From: Pohlia nutans | Taxonomy: Eukaryota > Streptophyta > Bryopsida > Bryales > Mniaceae | Direction of reading: 5' to 3' | Length of the DNA stretch: 64,000 bases | Assembly: GCA_022496805.1 (NCBI GenBank) | Contig: CM040085.1 | Coordinates: 15,405,811-15,469,810 of the forward strand | In this document: positions 10,271 through 21,752 of the stretch, in pieces | How the letters are laid out: each line of letters begins with the position of its first letter | Position numbering within the stretch: the stretch's first letter is position 1 | Made by a program: the position numbers and the translations under genes | The notes under the pieces: model-generated | The model's database searches: none | Told to the model about the DNA's origin: nothing | What the model saw: only the letters and a program-made list of their open reading frames with translations

Positions 10271-12458
10271 ATGGCGATGGCGGGGTGTTGCAAGCTGGAG
10301 CTTCCGCTGCGGCCCTCAACGCGTGGAGCGAGCAAGTTTCTGAGGAAGACCGGCGTGACGTTGCGCGCATCGCTGGGCTCCTGCAGGTCAGTGGAAGCTT
10401 TTGGAAGCTTGAAATGGCGTGGGGGTGTAGAATTAGGGTTTAGGAAGCCGAGTAGTGGGCGTTTTGCAACGAGGGTGGTGCCCGTCCGATCGAGTGTTGG
10501 AGGAGTTTCTGAGGACGGAGGCGTTCAGGCGATTCCGGTGCTGGTAATTGGAGGGGGAGGTCGCGAGCACGCGCTCTGTTACGCCTTCCAGCGATCGCCG
10601 ACGTGTAGCGAGGTGTATTGTGCGCCCGGGAACGCTGGGATTGCATCTTCACGTGACGCGGAATGCTTAGCGGACTTGGACATTCGGGACAGTGCGGCGG
10701 TGATCGATTTTTGCCAGAAGTCGCGTGTAGGGCTTGTGGTGGTTGGTCCCGAGGCGCCTCTGGTGGCAGGATTAGTGGACGATTTGGTGGACGTGGGGAT
10801 CCCAGCGTTCGGCCCGTCTGCGGCCGCGGCCGCGCTGGAGGGCTCCAAGGATTTCATGAAGCGGTTGTGCGACAAGTATGCGATTCCCACGGCGAAGTAC
10901 CAATCGTTCACGGACGCGGCCGCGGCGAAGCGCTACATTGAACGGGAGGGCGTGCCGATTGTTGTGAAAGCGGATGGCTTGGCCGCGGGGAAAGGCGTCG
11001 TGGTGGCGTTCACGCTGGAGGAAGCGTTGGCTGCCGTGGACTCCATGCTGGTGACGAGCGATTTCGGGTCCGCCGGGGGGATGATTCTCGTGGAGGAGTT
11101 TCTCGACGGCGAGGAGGTTTCGTTTTTTGCAATTGTGGATGGGGAAAATGCCGTGCCCATGGCGTCCGCGCAGGATCACAAGCGCGTCGGCGATGGCGAC
11201 ACGGGCCCCAACACGGGTGGCATGGGCGCGTACTCGCCCGCTCCAGCGCTCAGCCCCGACCTCGAGCGGCAGGTCAGCTACCTTTTATTGCACGAATCAT
11301 TTTAGGCAAATAGCTACAAGAGAAAATTCTTGCCTGAAGACCTCTTTTGTTAAAAGTGAACATCCAATATGCACACTATTTTTGCACTTTTAAGAAAATG
11401 GCAAAATTGCACCATAAGATTGATGATCGTCAATTCACAACATAAACTTTAAAAACTAAATGATAAGAGGGTTGACGATTGCCAAGTGCGTAAAATTCAC
11501 AACCCACATTCATAATCATGATTTTGTGCCATGTACACTTTTCACATTGGTATGTGTTCTTTTAACAAAACCTGTATTCCTGCAATTATGCAATAGTGTA
11601 GGATTTGCTGCAAAAAAATTGTCAAAATGTGCCATAAACGTGTTAAATATAGTAAGTTGCTACAAAGAATATTCTGTCGAAACCAACCCTCAAAGGACCA
11701 AGGATTCATGGTTTTAAAATGTGACCAAATAGTGAAAAATGGAATTCAGATGAGGCTAAATTATGTATTAGCAGAACCAGTGAAGAACATTGCATGTGGG
11801 TAAAACAAAATGAGGGCTTCTTGGATCTTTAGGGGTTAAAGGCTGTAGCAGATTCGCTACATAACAACATCGCTGCGGCATGCAGGTTATGGAAACCATC
11901 ATCTACCCCACGGTGAAGGGCATGCGCGCTGAAGGGTGTGAGTATGTGGGCGTGCTGTACGCTGGTGTGATTATTGAGAAGAAGAACGGGCTGCCGAAGC
12001 TTCTGGAGTACAATGTCCGATTCGGTGACCCTGAGTGCCAGGTGCTCATGATGCGGCTGCAGTCCGATTTAGTGCAAGTCCTGTTGTCTGCGTGCAAAGG
12101 TGGCTTGCAGGGTGTGCAACTCAACTGGGCCCCGGAGCCCGCCCTGGTGGTAGTGATGGCCAGCAACGGCTATCCTGGGAAATACGCCACGGGCACACGC
12201 ATTCAGAACTTGGATGCCGCGGAGGTCGTCGCGCCTGGCGTGAAGATCTTTCACGCAGGCACCACCATGAATTCTGATAATCATCTTGTAGCTGCTGGAG
12301 GCCGTGTTCTCGGTGTCACTGCTGTTGGTAAAGACATCGCCGAAGCGCAAGGCAAGGCTTACAGTGCCGTGGACCAGGTGGACTGGCCTGAAGGATTTTG
12401 CCGGAGAGATATTGGCTGGAGAGCTGTCTCCCGATTGCAGGAGGTTCATCCTTCCTAG
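10271..12458 (+). CDS. PUR2: Phosphoribosylamine-glycine ligase (GAR synthetase), plastid-targeted
   Basis: GARS joins 5-phosphoribosylamine and glycine with ATP, the second step of de novo purine synthesis, which in plants runs in plastids. Two exons, 10271-11272 and 11886-12458 (GT-AG, phase 0), encode about 524 residues. The first 85 or so are Ser/Arg-rich and acid-poor, as expected of a transit peptide. The N domain opens with [13 protein letters not shown] near residue 90. The ATP-grasp region has [11 protein letters not shown], the family signature [10 protein letters not shown] near residue 312, and [12 protein letters not shown] just after the splice junction. I chose the ATG at 10271 because the frame upstream has only a TTG before a stop. 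The intron carries a TTAA element. Family assignment is secure; plastid targeting is inferred from the N-terminus. Confidence 0.95.
11683..11839. mobile_element. TTAA-type MITE, subfamily B, inside the GARS intron
   Basis: The degenerate left end (CCAACCCTCAAAGGACCAAG) is followed by the subfamily B hallmark GATTCATGGTTTTAAAATG. The right end is TTTAGGGGTTAA. The same hallmark occurs in the copies at 15305-15519 and 34678-34916. It stops about 46 bp before the intron's 3' splice site. Confidence 0.7.
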
Positions 12459-13434
12459 AATTACTTACGCAGAGGTACCGAAACTTCTTCTTCATATGAG
12501 TGGGACATGTCTCGTCTGGATCTCTTTTTGTGACACTGCAATTGAGGAAGTCACTGTGGACGTCTTGTGCACGAGAGATTATAGGGTACAGGACGTAGAG
12601 TCTCATGGTACTATTCCCATTTGAAAGGATTGTATCAGAGCAGAGCCTTCACACTCGAGGGTGTCATAGTTGTGTCACCGGACAAACTACTTGTGCACCC
12701 AACTTGGATCCCTTGTAATCGTTTTCTTTTTTCCTTTGCAATTGTGGATCATCCTCAGAGGTGGACACCGGCAGTTTTGCTACTTTTTCTTTCAACTAGT
12801 TGGTTTGTTTCCCAAGTGCGCATCGCAATGTTACACGCCTATGCAACCAAAAAGTGCTTGCAACTTGCAATACAGTCAAAATTACAGCCAATGGTTAAAC
12901 ACATAACCGTCTGCCTGTTGTAGGTCAAGATGACATAGTCTGATCTGAAATCCAAGGTTTATAGCTTGAGTTATTCACGTTAACACAGGCAAGGGATCAA
13001 TATATTTAGTACACACTATGCAAATGTACTATGTCCATTATATTAATTTGTAGTGTTCTAGCATGATTTTTATAGGCATATGAACAATGAACTAGTTTGG
13101 ACAGTAGACTAGTTGTGGGGAAAGATGGACTTTGAATGTTCAGGAAGATATTGAGAAAAGGATTTTATGAATGTTGTGTCTATATTTCTTGTATCTTATT
13201 GTGCAGATGAGGTTGATGTAATTATGCTTTTTTATGCGTGCATTTGGATAGCATAAAGTGTCATTGTTGAAGATGAAAATCAGTACGTTGTATGAGATAG
13301 ATACACCCAAAAGCTGTGATATTAAAGAGGTCTGGGTGGACTGTACATGTGCTAATTACTTGAACTTTATTTTCTTTGGTCATTCCTTTCGTCCTGAGGC
13401 AATTCTGAAATTATATGCAATCCTGGTCCGAATC
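12459..13434 (+). other. GARS 3' region and gene-free spacer
   Basis: Likely contains the GARS 3' untranslated region. The open frames at 12621-12923 and 13258-13440 lack recognisable domains. No other gene seen. Confidence 0.4.
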
Positions 13435-13553
13435 CACTAGAAGAAAAGGTGGCACTCCCAGGGAGATGCCCAGGCAAAATCACTATGCATGCGTGGAATT
13501 GGGCACTACTTGCCTAGGCATCTTCCTTGGTAGTGCCACCTTTTCTACTAGTG
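13435..13553. mobile_element. CACTA-type MITE, 119 bp
   Basis: The termini CACTAGAAGAAAAGGTGGCA and TGCCACCTTTTCTACTAGTG are the classic CACTA (En/Spm, CMC) type. A 3-bp target duplication ATC flanks it (13432-13434 and 13554-13556). It is too short to encode a transposase. Confidence 0.85.
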
Positions 13554-13571
13554 ATCTTTCAGTTCATCTCG

Positions 13572-13722
13572 AAGGCAACGAATTGTTGATTTCAATGAGG
13601 CAACGAATTGTCGATTTCAATGAGGCAACGAATTGTCGATTTCAATGAGGCAACGAATTGTCGATTTCAATGAGGCAACGAATTGTCGATTTCAATGAGG
13701 CAACGAATTGTTGATTTCAATG
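13572..13722. repeat. 25-bp minisatellite, about 6 units
   Basis: Units start at 13574, 13599, 13624, 13649, 13674 and 13699, each beginning GGCAACGAATTGTCGATTTC. The first and last units carry TTG in place of GTC at one site; the middle four are identical. That is the usual pattern of growth by unequal exchange. Confidence 0.95.
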
Positions 13723-14049
13723 ATTTTGGCTCAGGGTTATCCTCACACAAGGTAGGGGCAATGGACTTCGTTTGAAGAGATTGATACTCTTTGTTAAATC
13801 CTTTACCATTGTGGAGAATTTTTGTAGAGGATATTAAACCATGGTAGGAGATCCGTTACACAGTTGAGTTGAATAATGGGCCCCGATTAGGCATATCTTA
13901 AATTATCAGAATAACAACAAATCATCATCGTCATAGGCTCCAAACTCAACATCAAATTACACAACATTCCTTCGTACAAACAATCAGGGTAAATGCTCAT
14001 TACTCCACAATCAACGTGCACACTTTAATATATGTACTGTCGTTGACCC
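13723..14049. other. Short gene-free spacer
   Basis: No gene, RNA or repeat identified. Confidence 0.4.
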
Positions 14050-14976
14050 TTAACTCCTCAATGCCTAAGAGGCCTAAAAGTGGCTCTTCTCTAGTCAAAC
14101 TTAGTTTTTGCTTTAAAAACAATATTTTCTACATTTGAGTTGAACCAACAAAGTAAAGATAATCAAGTCTAATTTCTATTCTACTCTACGATTCATGAAA
14201 ATTCCAGTTATTGAATCTTTTATAGCAATTACCAATTCAATAGGTTAAGAGCCAATTTGTTCTTCAACGTAGTTTTCCTATTGAATTTTTCAAATTAAAA
14301 ACTTTATGTGACTTTTAAATATACTAAAGTGTTTTTAATTGTGATCTACGCCCAAAGTAAAAATTTCATCAATTTTGAATACTTATTAGAGTTATCCGTA
14401 AAGTCACCTTGGATTTGAAGAATCAACAAAGAATTTTTCTTTACTGTACTCTTATTTGTTCACTCTAAATAGTTAAAAGGTGTGGAAGATTTTGGTGGTC
14501 TATCATTATTAGGTGTATAAGAGGTGTGTAAGAGCTTGGTGGTCTTCAAAAGTTTTCAAAAGTTTTTTAGCACCAAGAAAGGAGCTAAAAAACTTTTGAA
14601 AACTTTTGAAGACCACCAAGCTCTTACACACCTCTTACACATCTAATAATGATAGACCACCAAAATCTTCCACACCTTTTAACTATTTGGAGTGAACAAA
14701 TAAGAGTATAATAAAGCAAAATTCATGGTATCTTCTTCAAAATTTGATGGACTTTACGGATAACTCCATTGTAATTAATATGATATGTCTTCATATTATA
14801 TGAAAAAATTAATAATTTGAATTTTCTCGAAAAAATTATGAAAAAATAAATATTTATCGTAAACATATAGGTTCATCTATGAAAAATATTTTTCTCAAAT
14901 TTAAAGCGAAAAATTGAGCTACAGATCGAAGTTTGACTAACTTACATTGAGAAGAGGATGGGCCTTGAGGGGTTAA
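14050..14976. mobile_element. TTAA-flanked foldback element, 927 bp
   Basis: The ends are TTAACTCCTCAATGCC and GGCCTTGAGGGGTTAA, with TTAA at both sides. The centre is a long inverted repeat (14389-14766). Weaker complementarity continues towards the ends, so the whole element is a snap-back form of the TTAA family. Confidence 0.8.
14389..14766. repeat. 183-bp-arm palindrome with a 12-nt loop
   Basis: The left arm 14389-14571 and right arm 14584-14766 pair in register over their whole length with only scattered mismatches, for example GTGTAAGAGCTTGGTGGTCT against AGACCACCAAGCTCTTACAC. The loop is ACCAAGAAAGGA. A transcript through it would form a long double-stranded hairpin. Confidence 0.93.
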
Positions 14977-15203
14977 GTACTACTAACTATCGCCTTCAAT
15001 TGTATACAAATATCACCGAAGAGCCTTGACCAATACGACCACTTTCAGGATCAAGAACGCACCCTCGTCTTTCTCTATTCCACAAAACTGCAGGAACTCC
15101 ACTCTCCTGTAAAATCCGGCACCAAAGTCCAAACGTGGCACCAAAGTCCAAACGTGGTACCAAAGACCATCTCTCGTTTTTCTTCATTCATAGGAATATA
15201 TAG

Positions 15204-15207
<4 letters not shown>

Positions 15208-15247
<40 letters not shown>
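15208..15247. repeat. (TA)n microsatellite
   Basis: About 20 uninterrupted TA units following two GGAATATA units. Confidence 0.95.
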
Positions 15248-15250
<3 letters not shown>

Positions 15251-15304
15251 GGTATGTATGAATCTCTTTAGGGTTTAGGGGGTTCATATGTTTAGAGTGC
15301 AAGA

Positions 15305-15519
15305 TTAACCCCTAACGGACCAAGATGCTTGAATTGGGCCTCATATGTTTTTAGCAGTTTTGAGTAGGTCCTATGTGGATTTTCTTATGCTCAAACTAAT
15401 TTTGCTCTTCACCAATTCTGGTGAAATAAAATTTAACCCCATCTAAATTATATTTCTCACAACATGATTGATTGAATCTGTCAGTTTAAAACCATGAATC
15501 CTTGGTCCTTTAGGGTTAA
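15305..15519. mobile_element. TTAA-flanked MITE, subfamily B, 215 bp
   Basis: Starts TTAACCCCTAACGGACCAAG and ends CTTGGTCCTTTAGGGTTAA. The reverse strand holds the ATTCATGGTTTTAAA hallmark shared with the GARS-intron and helicase-intron copies. Confidence 0.85.
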
Positions 15520-16286
15520 GATACACTGTCAGCATGTATGCTTTGAAGAAAAGTGCATTGCATCTCTGAACTGACTCCTCATCAGTAAGACAAAACAATA
15601 AGCTAACATTAAAGGTGAACCACAGCTCCAAATCAAAGCATTTGACGACCAGGATATGTAGGGCTTCATACCTTGTCGTGGCAAGAGACGGCAATGCGAA
15701 GGTTGTTGACAAATTGGACTCGTTGTGTAGAAGTTCTAACTGGGTTTCTAAGACTCACTGGCAAGTTCTGTACACACACGCTACTATATCTCTTCAGTGC
15801 GGAAAACCCATCACCTTTGGAAAATCGGCTGGAGGAAAATGATGGCAGATTTCACGGAGAATTTCAGATTACATTGAGATGACTTACCAGAGGCTGTAAG
15901 TTCATGAGAAAAGGGAAGTTACTGTAATCCAGTTGCGATTGCAAATGACCTGTTTGAGGGAGGGTCAGGACACAAAAAACTGTCATCTGTAACACGGCCA
16001 TTGAGCCAGCGTTTTTTATTTGCTATCTACTCCATGCTCAGTAAAGGCTTTTGACATACCATGTACTGTACAGACTGGCTAAGCTTGCATAAAATTCCAT
16101 CTGTGAAGTAGCTAGCCCTAGACAAGAATGATAATACGAATTCCTCAACCCTAATTAGATCAAATCCCAAAGCCGAGCAATCCAAATGCCATAGACCAAA
16201 CCACGACACAGTGTGATAAAGGCCACAATGAATGCAGCTCTCATCAATTCGGGAATACATGTTGAGGGGACACTTGTAGTATCTCA
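15520..16286. other. Gene-free spacer
   Basis: Open frames of 60-90 residues occur on both strands, but none shows a known motif or splice-linked continuation. Confidence 0.4.
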
Positions 16287-16350
16287 CCTCGGCAGATGTA
16301 CCCCCTGGCTACATTCTACAGGGATAATACATGCGAGGTCCCCGATATTA
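16287..16350 (-). repeat. Short dispersed repeat X, copy 1
   Basis: The stretch TGTACCCCCTGGCTACATTC, with flanking CACCTCGG and GAGGTCCCCGATATTA, is the reverse complement of 54004-54086. The second copy shows inverted ends TATCGGGAACCTC and GAGGTTCCCGATA, suggesting a MITE of about 85 bp. Confidence 0.65.
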
Positions 16351-16396
16351 CTGATCCTTTCCCATGTTGAGCTTGTGTAAACCCCGAAATTCCATG

Positions 16397-16573
16397 CACT
16401 ACAAGGAGAAGGCGTCACTTTTCACTCGGTAGGTGACAGAGTCAAATGGCGCCACTTTGCACTCATTGCTCAGGCGATCAAGACTTGGTGAGTGCGATTT
16501 GTCAAGTAGGACAAGTGTGTACAATGAAATTTGACACTGTTATGAATGAGAAGCGATGCCTTTGCTAGTAGTG
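16397..16573. mobile_element. CACTA-type MITE, 177 bp
   Basis: The ends CACTACAAGGAGAAGGCGTC and GATGCCTTTGCTAGTAGTG are CACTA-type inverted repeats. The flanking triplets ATG and ATC match at two of three bases. Related to the elements at 53835 and 54850. Confidence 0.75.
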
Positions 16574-17199
16574 ATCGGGGGCTCCCTGTAGTACCCCAAA
16601 ATGAGAAAACCAAAAAATTAAGCCTTCCTAGTCCCCCAATGTCCTAAACACATGTGTGAAAGTAGTATAAAGATCGTAACTTATCTCCCGATCAAGGTTG
16701 CGGTGAGTGTGATAACGAGCAGAAGATGAAGCTAGACCCAATAAATGTTAATTATTGAAGATGCTCAAAATCTTGCCTCTACAATGGTTTTTGTAAAACC
16801 CATTTTGTTAAAAGGTATTAGCCTTTCTTGATAGTTGTAATTTTAAAAACTAAATCTAGCATCTTGTTTTCATGCCTTTTAATAATAGTAGTAGGTCTCG
16901 AAATGGATTGCGGTAAAAACTCAACATTAAGGTGTGTGCACTTATAATTCACACTAATTGTAAAAGTGCTTAAATTGAGGGCATTCTAAACAAAAATATG
17001 TTGTGACTCGCTTTGCAAATCGGTAAATAATAATAATAATAATAATGATAAAAATATAAAAATATAAAAAAACTTCATTGAGTGGAATCATAAAAGTTTG
17101 AACAACTTATAATTGAAAAGATATTTACATTTAAAGTTGAATTTAGTAGGGCACAAATAAATAATAGTAGTGTCAACCAAAATTAAATCGCAATACAGG
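16574..17199. other. Gene-free AT-rich spacer
   Basis: Contains a short (TAA)n run near 17026-17046. No gene seen. Confidence 0.4.
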
Positions 17200-18016
17200 T
17201 TAACCCCTAACCGTCCCGACGTCCATATTTTGGACGTTTTTGGGGGTACATTCACCTTCGAAGAGTTGTAACTTTTGCAAAAAGTGTTCAATTTTACTGA
17301 AAATTTGGAAAAACAAACCGCATGATGTATGGGATGTGTGGTAAAAATTTCAGATCAAATTGAGATGTATTGAATTTTTGGTGATCATTTGAAAGTAGGT
17401 ATCTTTTTTTGGGACAGTTTTTGTGCATTTTGATGGCTGCAACTTTGGGGGCTTGTATCTCCTTCATTCCATGTCCGTTTTCAATAAAACTTGTTGGGTT
17501 GGATTTCCCTTGAAGTCTAGTTATCATGGTGTAATTTTCATCTGAATCCATGTTGTTATGAATGTTTGGGAGTCATTTTAGTGCACGGGTCTAGTTTGGA
17601 CACTTTTTGCTTTTTGGGTCAAATGGGTCACTTTTCAGGCTACTTTTTGACATTGCAAGGCCATTTTAGGGCACATTAAAAAAAGTTCATGAGTTTTTTT
17701 GGTACCAATGTGTTTATATGATGATTTTGAACCACTTTACAGTTGAAAGTTTTTTCATTTGAGTAATTTTGAAAACGAATTTCACCTCTAACTGTGTTGT
17801 TAGGAAAATTTCAGCATCCTTTTTTAATACTAAAACACTCTGGTCTTGCAATCTATATGGCCAAATGACCCCAAAATTGATGCACATGATCTACAACATG
17901 TATATTACAAGATTGTACAGTTGAGATTTCTATACCTCACTTACATTTAGACCTATAACACATCAAAAGCAATGATGATTTTAAGCCCAAAAAAGCTAGG
18001 GACGCTTAGGGGTTAA
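17200..18016. mobile_element. TTAA-flanked element, 817 bp
   Basis: Starts TTAACCCCTAACCGTCCCG and ends GGGACGCTTAGGGGTTAA, so the two ends are imperfect inverted repeats flanked by TTAA. The interior differs from the other large copies. The open frames at 17294-17551 and 17088-17291 (-) lack transposase motifs. Confidence 0.82.
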
Positions 18017-19314
18017 AAAAGAAATAAGGATCACCAAAAATAGTAGCTCGGATGCATGACACAACTAACTTCATAGAAACTTAAAGTTTCTATTTGTGTC
18101 CATTTACTAAACTTTGATTGAATTCCAATATGAGGATCAATATTTGGAGAGGGCCAGAGGGGGAATCATCCTCAATTAAAATGTCTCTCTTATTTGCAGA
18201 TTCAAGCTTCAATGTGTTCCCCCAAACAAACCAAAAAAAAAAAGGTTTTATTCCTTCGTTTTTGAAAATTCAAAGCATATTCTAAACAATCTCAAAGATC
18301 AAACTCCCACCTTACCTAATAAGAACAAATTTAGTAAATAGACTTGTATCCACTACTAAATTAGGGTTCCAAACCTTAAGCATAATCACATAACATCACA
18401 AAATTGTTCACATTCAAGCTTACATGGTAAGCAAAGAAATTTTAAAAATCTAATACTTTAAACCAGTCGACAAAGGCATCTTAGTTTGTAAATAATGCAA
18501 ACCCTAAGTGCAAGTTGTTATTTGGGATCCACTAATCAAAAATATAATTCCCCCAGCAGATTGTGAAACAACAACTGCTTAAACGCCAAATCGCTTGAAG
18601 AAGATCAACAATCTCAAAAGAAAGCTATAATAGCAAACCAAAGTGAATCGTAGAAAAAGAACATAAGCAGCAAACAAAGCTCTAGCTCCAAGTGCGTGAA
18701 TTAGAAATTTAAGAATTTCTCAAGAGGTGGTTTTCATCACATGTGCCCATAACAAAAAAAACAAACATGTAGTCAGTTTTAAGTTGTACACGAGGTGTCG
18801 CAGCATATCACTACTTGTTATCGTATATTCACAAGAGAAAAAATCAAAGGTAACGTATGCAAATTGGAAAAAATTATCTGATGAGCGCTGCATGTTGGAC
18901 CTGTTGTTCGCTATTCTGTGACCCGGGTGCCATAGCTTCAAAACTCCCAATTCACGTTCAACACAATTGGAGCACCGACAACTCTTCACAAACATGCCTA
19001 AGTATATCAGACAAGGCGTCGACTACGTTGTTGTGGATTACAGTATCACCGCATAGGGGAAAACCCCTTTGAGCATTGCTCGTTGTTGCATCATGCACGG
19101 TACGTTTAAAACACAAAGTCCAATGTGCCGCCAATTTGACACTATTTGTGGAAGTATTATGAGAGTGAATCTTATAACTAAGTCCTTCAAAGTAGATTTT
19201 GAAACGCGGAGGAAAGGTAGGGTTTCAACAACCCAATCTCCTATGTAGAAAGTTGGTATTTAATAATTAAGTTCATAAAATGAACCCAATCATTTGGAGG
19301 TAGTTCACTTTAGC
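18017..19314. other. Gene-free spacer
   Basis: Overlapping open frames at 18720-19072 on both strands are unrecognised and probably chance. No repeat termini identified. Confidence 0.4.
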
Positions 19315-19565
19315 TTAACCCCTAACTGCCTGAACGTCCATTTTTTGAATGATATACAGATTTCATCCATAATTTTTCATCCGTCATGCACTTTTTGCAG
19401 TCTGGAATTTTTACTGCAAATTCTATAGGAAGTTAGCTTCATGCCTATGTGATCTGATTAGAAAGTTAGGGGATGATTTGTGAAATTTCTATGCCTCATT
19501 TCATGTTGTAGTGATTCACCCAAAATTTTGAAGATTTAAGTATAAAAGTGCTTATAAATAAAAAA
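19315..19565. mobile_element. TTAA-type MITE, subfamily C, right end lost
   Basis: A clear left end (TTAACCCCTAACTGCCTG) and the subfamily C interior (GTCCATTTTTTGAATG, GGAAGTTAGCTTCATGC, GTTGTAGTGATTCACCC), shared with 37799-38377. No right terminus is visible, so the copy is truncated. The end coordinate is approximate. Confidence 0.65.
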
Positions 19566-19639
19566 TAAAAAACATTTGAATAGAATCATGGATATTGTGA
19601 GATTCTCCAGACTTATAAATAAGGAATATTGCGGCTTTT

Positions 19640-19985
19640 CCGAGAAGTTTGATTCTCTAAAGATTGAGAAATTGGGAGAGAATTGTAGAGCCAATCATGG
19701 AAATCCTCCATGAAGAAGGTTGTGACACCCCTTGTATGCGTGTGAAGAATGAGAATGGCCATGAAGTTGGGGAATTTACTGAGAAAACTGAGCACAAGAG
19801 GTTGCAAAACAGAAACGATGCTCCAACGACCAAGCTGAAAAACTTCTCCACAGCTTCTCAATCTTCACGCCCATTCTTCACCTGCGGCGGAAAGAATGAA
19901 GTTACTTCTCAATCTTTTGAGAATACTAGGTGTTCCACAATTCAAGGAGAAAGTGCCACGTCCGCATTCTCTGAAGATTGAAGAT
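19640..19985 (+). repeat. Dispersed repeat R, copy 1
   Basis: The region from GATTCTCTAAAGATTGAG through CATGGAAATCCTCCATGAAG resembles 25340-25515 at roughly 65 percent by eye. The later phrase CCACAATTCAAGGAGAAAGT resembles 26199-26250. The 105-residue open frame at 19664-19981 lies within the repeat and is not a recognised protein. Confidence 0.45.
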
Positions 19986-20468
19986 GGGAAGAAAGAGCTG
20001 AGACACCCCATAATGGCATATGAGCAGAGATGAATTGAAGAATGTGAGTGATGGATGAATTTGGCCAAGTTGCAATGATTAATTCTGCAGAATCTGACGG
20101 GAGTTTCTGCAGAAGAGCATTGGAGTCTTCATGGAATGTTCTGAGCGTAATGGAGTGTATAAGTGAGCGGTAAGAGCACCAAGGATCCGTGTGTAGATCC
20201 AGAGGATATACTTACGGTTACTAGTGTCACGGTACTTGTGAAGCCTGCCACGATTTACGTGCGCTCTTTTTGTTGCTGTTTTTAATTCTTCCTGTTGCAA
20301 TCCAAATCGGACTGAATTCCACGGCAGGACTCAGCTGGCCACTTCATTCCTGTAGCAAATAAATCTGTGCACTTTTTGACGGAGAACAGAATCACAAGAC
20401 TCGACGTTGAATCGTATGTTGATCACCCGGTGCGTTCTGACTGCCAGTATCGTACCTGTAGGTTATTA
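19986..20468. other. Gene-free spacer after repeat R
   Basis: No coding region identified. GC content is somewhat higher than in the surroundings. Confidence 0.35.
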
Positions 20469-20670
20469 AGGTAGGAGTACCCAATGCGGATAATTTCTAC
20501 ACATGGCTTTCATTTTAGAACGCAAATCTAGGTAAACCATAGATGGCTTATCGTTTTGGTCAACAAACAATAAAGGCTCTATGACGTGCTTAGATTTGCG
20601 TTTTAAAATGAAAGCCATATGTAGAAATTATCGGCAATGGGTACTATGTTGGAATTGGGTGCTCCTACCT
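20469..20670. mobile_element. TA-flanked foldback MITE, 202 bp
   Basis: The ends AGGTAGGAGTACCCAATG and GGGTGCTCCTACCT are flanked by TA. The inverted complementarity extends deep inside (TCTACACATGGCTTTCATTT against AAATGAAAGCCATATGTAGA), so nearly the entire element folds back. Confidence 0.82.
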
Positions 20671-20789
20671 TAGAACTTGGACGATGAACAGTCCCACTAT
20701 TGAGGATGCTCTTACAAAGTTGTATCCATGCCTTGAGGACATGGGTAGCAACTAGCAAGGTCTACCTCAGAAGTAGATTTTATGACTTA

Positions 20790-21192
20790 AGGTAGGATGT
20801 CCTAAAACTACCAACTTAAGAAATATGGCCTCATTTTAACAAGGTTATTTATGAGAAATACTTTTCGGTCATTTGGAAGAAGATTTCTCACGGAATGCAC
20901 AAATTTTCGCAATTTAATTCCCAATATTCAAATTGATACAAATTTTTGAAGTGAAAAGAACTTCGTCACCCAAATCAGACCTGTAGGTTTTCCCATGTCC
21001 ACACCATGTGGTACTAATTTTCACTCATATATAATGATACCCAAAACCACCAACTATTTCTTTGCAATGCTTGGCATGCCATTGGTCTACTTGAATAGTG
21101 AAATTGGTGGTTTTGAGTCTCAACTGTGGTGGCCCCAAGAAAGGTCTACATGTCATAATTGGGGGTGGTGGTGGTTTTAGGACATCCTACCT
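20790..21192. mobile_element. TA-flanked MITE, 403 bp, inverse of the 8680 copy
   Basis: The ends AGGTAGGATGTCCTAAAAC and GTTTTAGGACATCCTACCT are flanked by TA. The interior is the reverse complement of 8680-9079 with scattered differences. It lies 119 bp from another member of the same terminal class. Confidence 0.82.
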
Positions 21193-21196
21193 TAAA

Positions 21197-21320
21197 TAGA
21201 TAGAAACTTTGAGCCTCTTCTGAGGCCGGCGTGAATAAAGTGTCTGTTCATAATGACAGTGAATGTAATGTCAAGTGCCCACCGGGCAAAGGGCCATTGG
21301 AATATGACTTAGAATTAATA
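21197..21320 (-). mobile_element. SINE 3' fragment
   Basis: TAGATAGAAACTTTGAGCCT, then GAGGCCGGCGTGAATAAAGT, then GTGCCCACCGGGCAAAGGGC: the reverse complement of the 3' half of the SINE at 44774-45132, with a short TATC-type tail remnant. Confidence 0.75.
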
Positions 21321-21752
21321 TTGGGTCCAAAATTATTGTGTTGCAAAAATTTCTAATTATAATTTCTTTTTTTTTCGGGGAATGGCCTGATATGGGTACC
21401 ACTTTTACGTGTCTCATTTAGACTCTAACTCATTTTATGTGTGCTAGAAATTCCGTTTTTAACACCATTTATATAGTTGCAGGCATGGTGTCTATAACGC
21501 CCTCTAATTTTTGGAAATTTCCAATGTTTTTTTCTTACCAAAAAGATATTTCTCGAAAATCACACTATTTTTGGAGGGGGTTATCCATATCAAGCCATCA
21601 CTCTTTCATGTTTTGTGGTGAAAAGTAATTTCTTTGTAATCGAGTGGTACTAAATACATTCCATGGTAATTGCAATTTTTTGGTCTAGTATGATGATAGG
21701 CCTGTGTTTACTGTGTGAACTGAATAATGAGTTCATATATTCAAGAGTTCAT

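Noticed and set aside
10772..11179. 135-codon minus-strand open frame in GARS exon 1
   Set aside because: It is antisense to the well-supported GARS exon, in GC-rich codons that favour antisense open frames.
13572..13722. CRISPR-like array
   Set aside because: The 25-bp units are directly adjacent without spacers, and the genome is eukaryotic.
19664..19981. 105-codon gene
   Set aside because: It lies in a dispersed repeat whose second copy has no equivalent open frame, and no known domain is visible.
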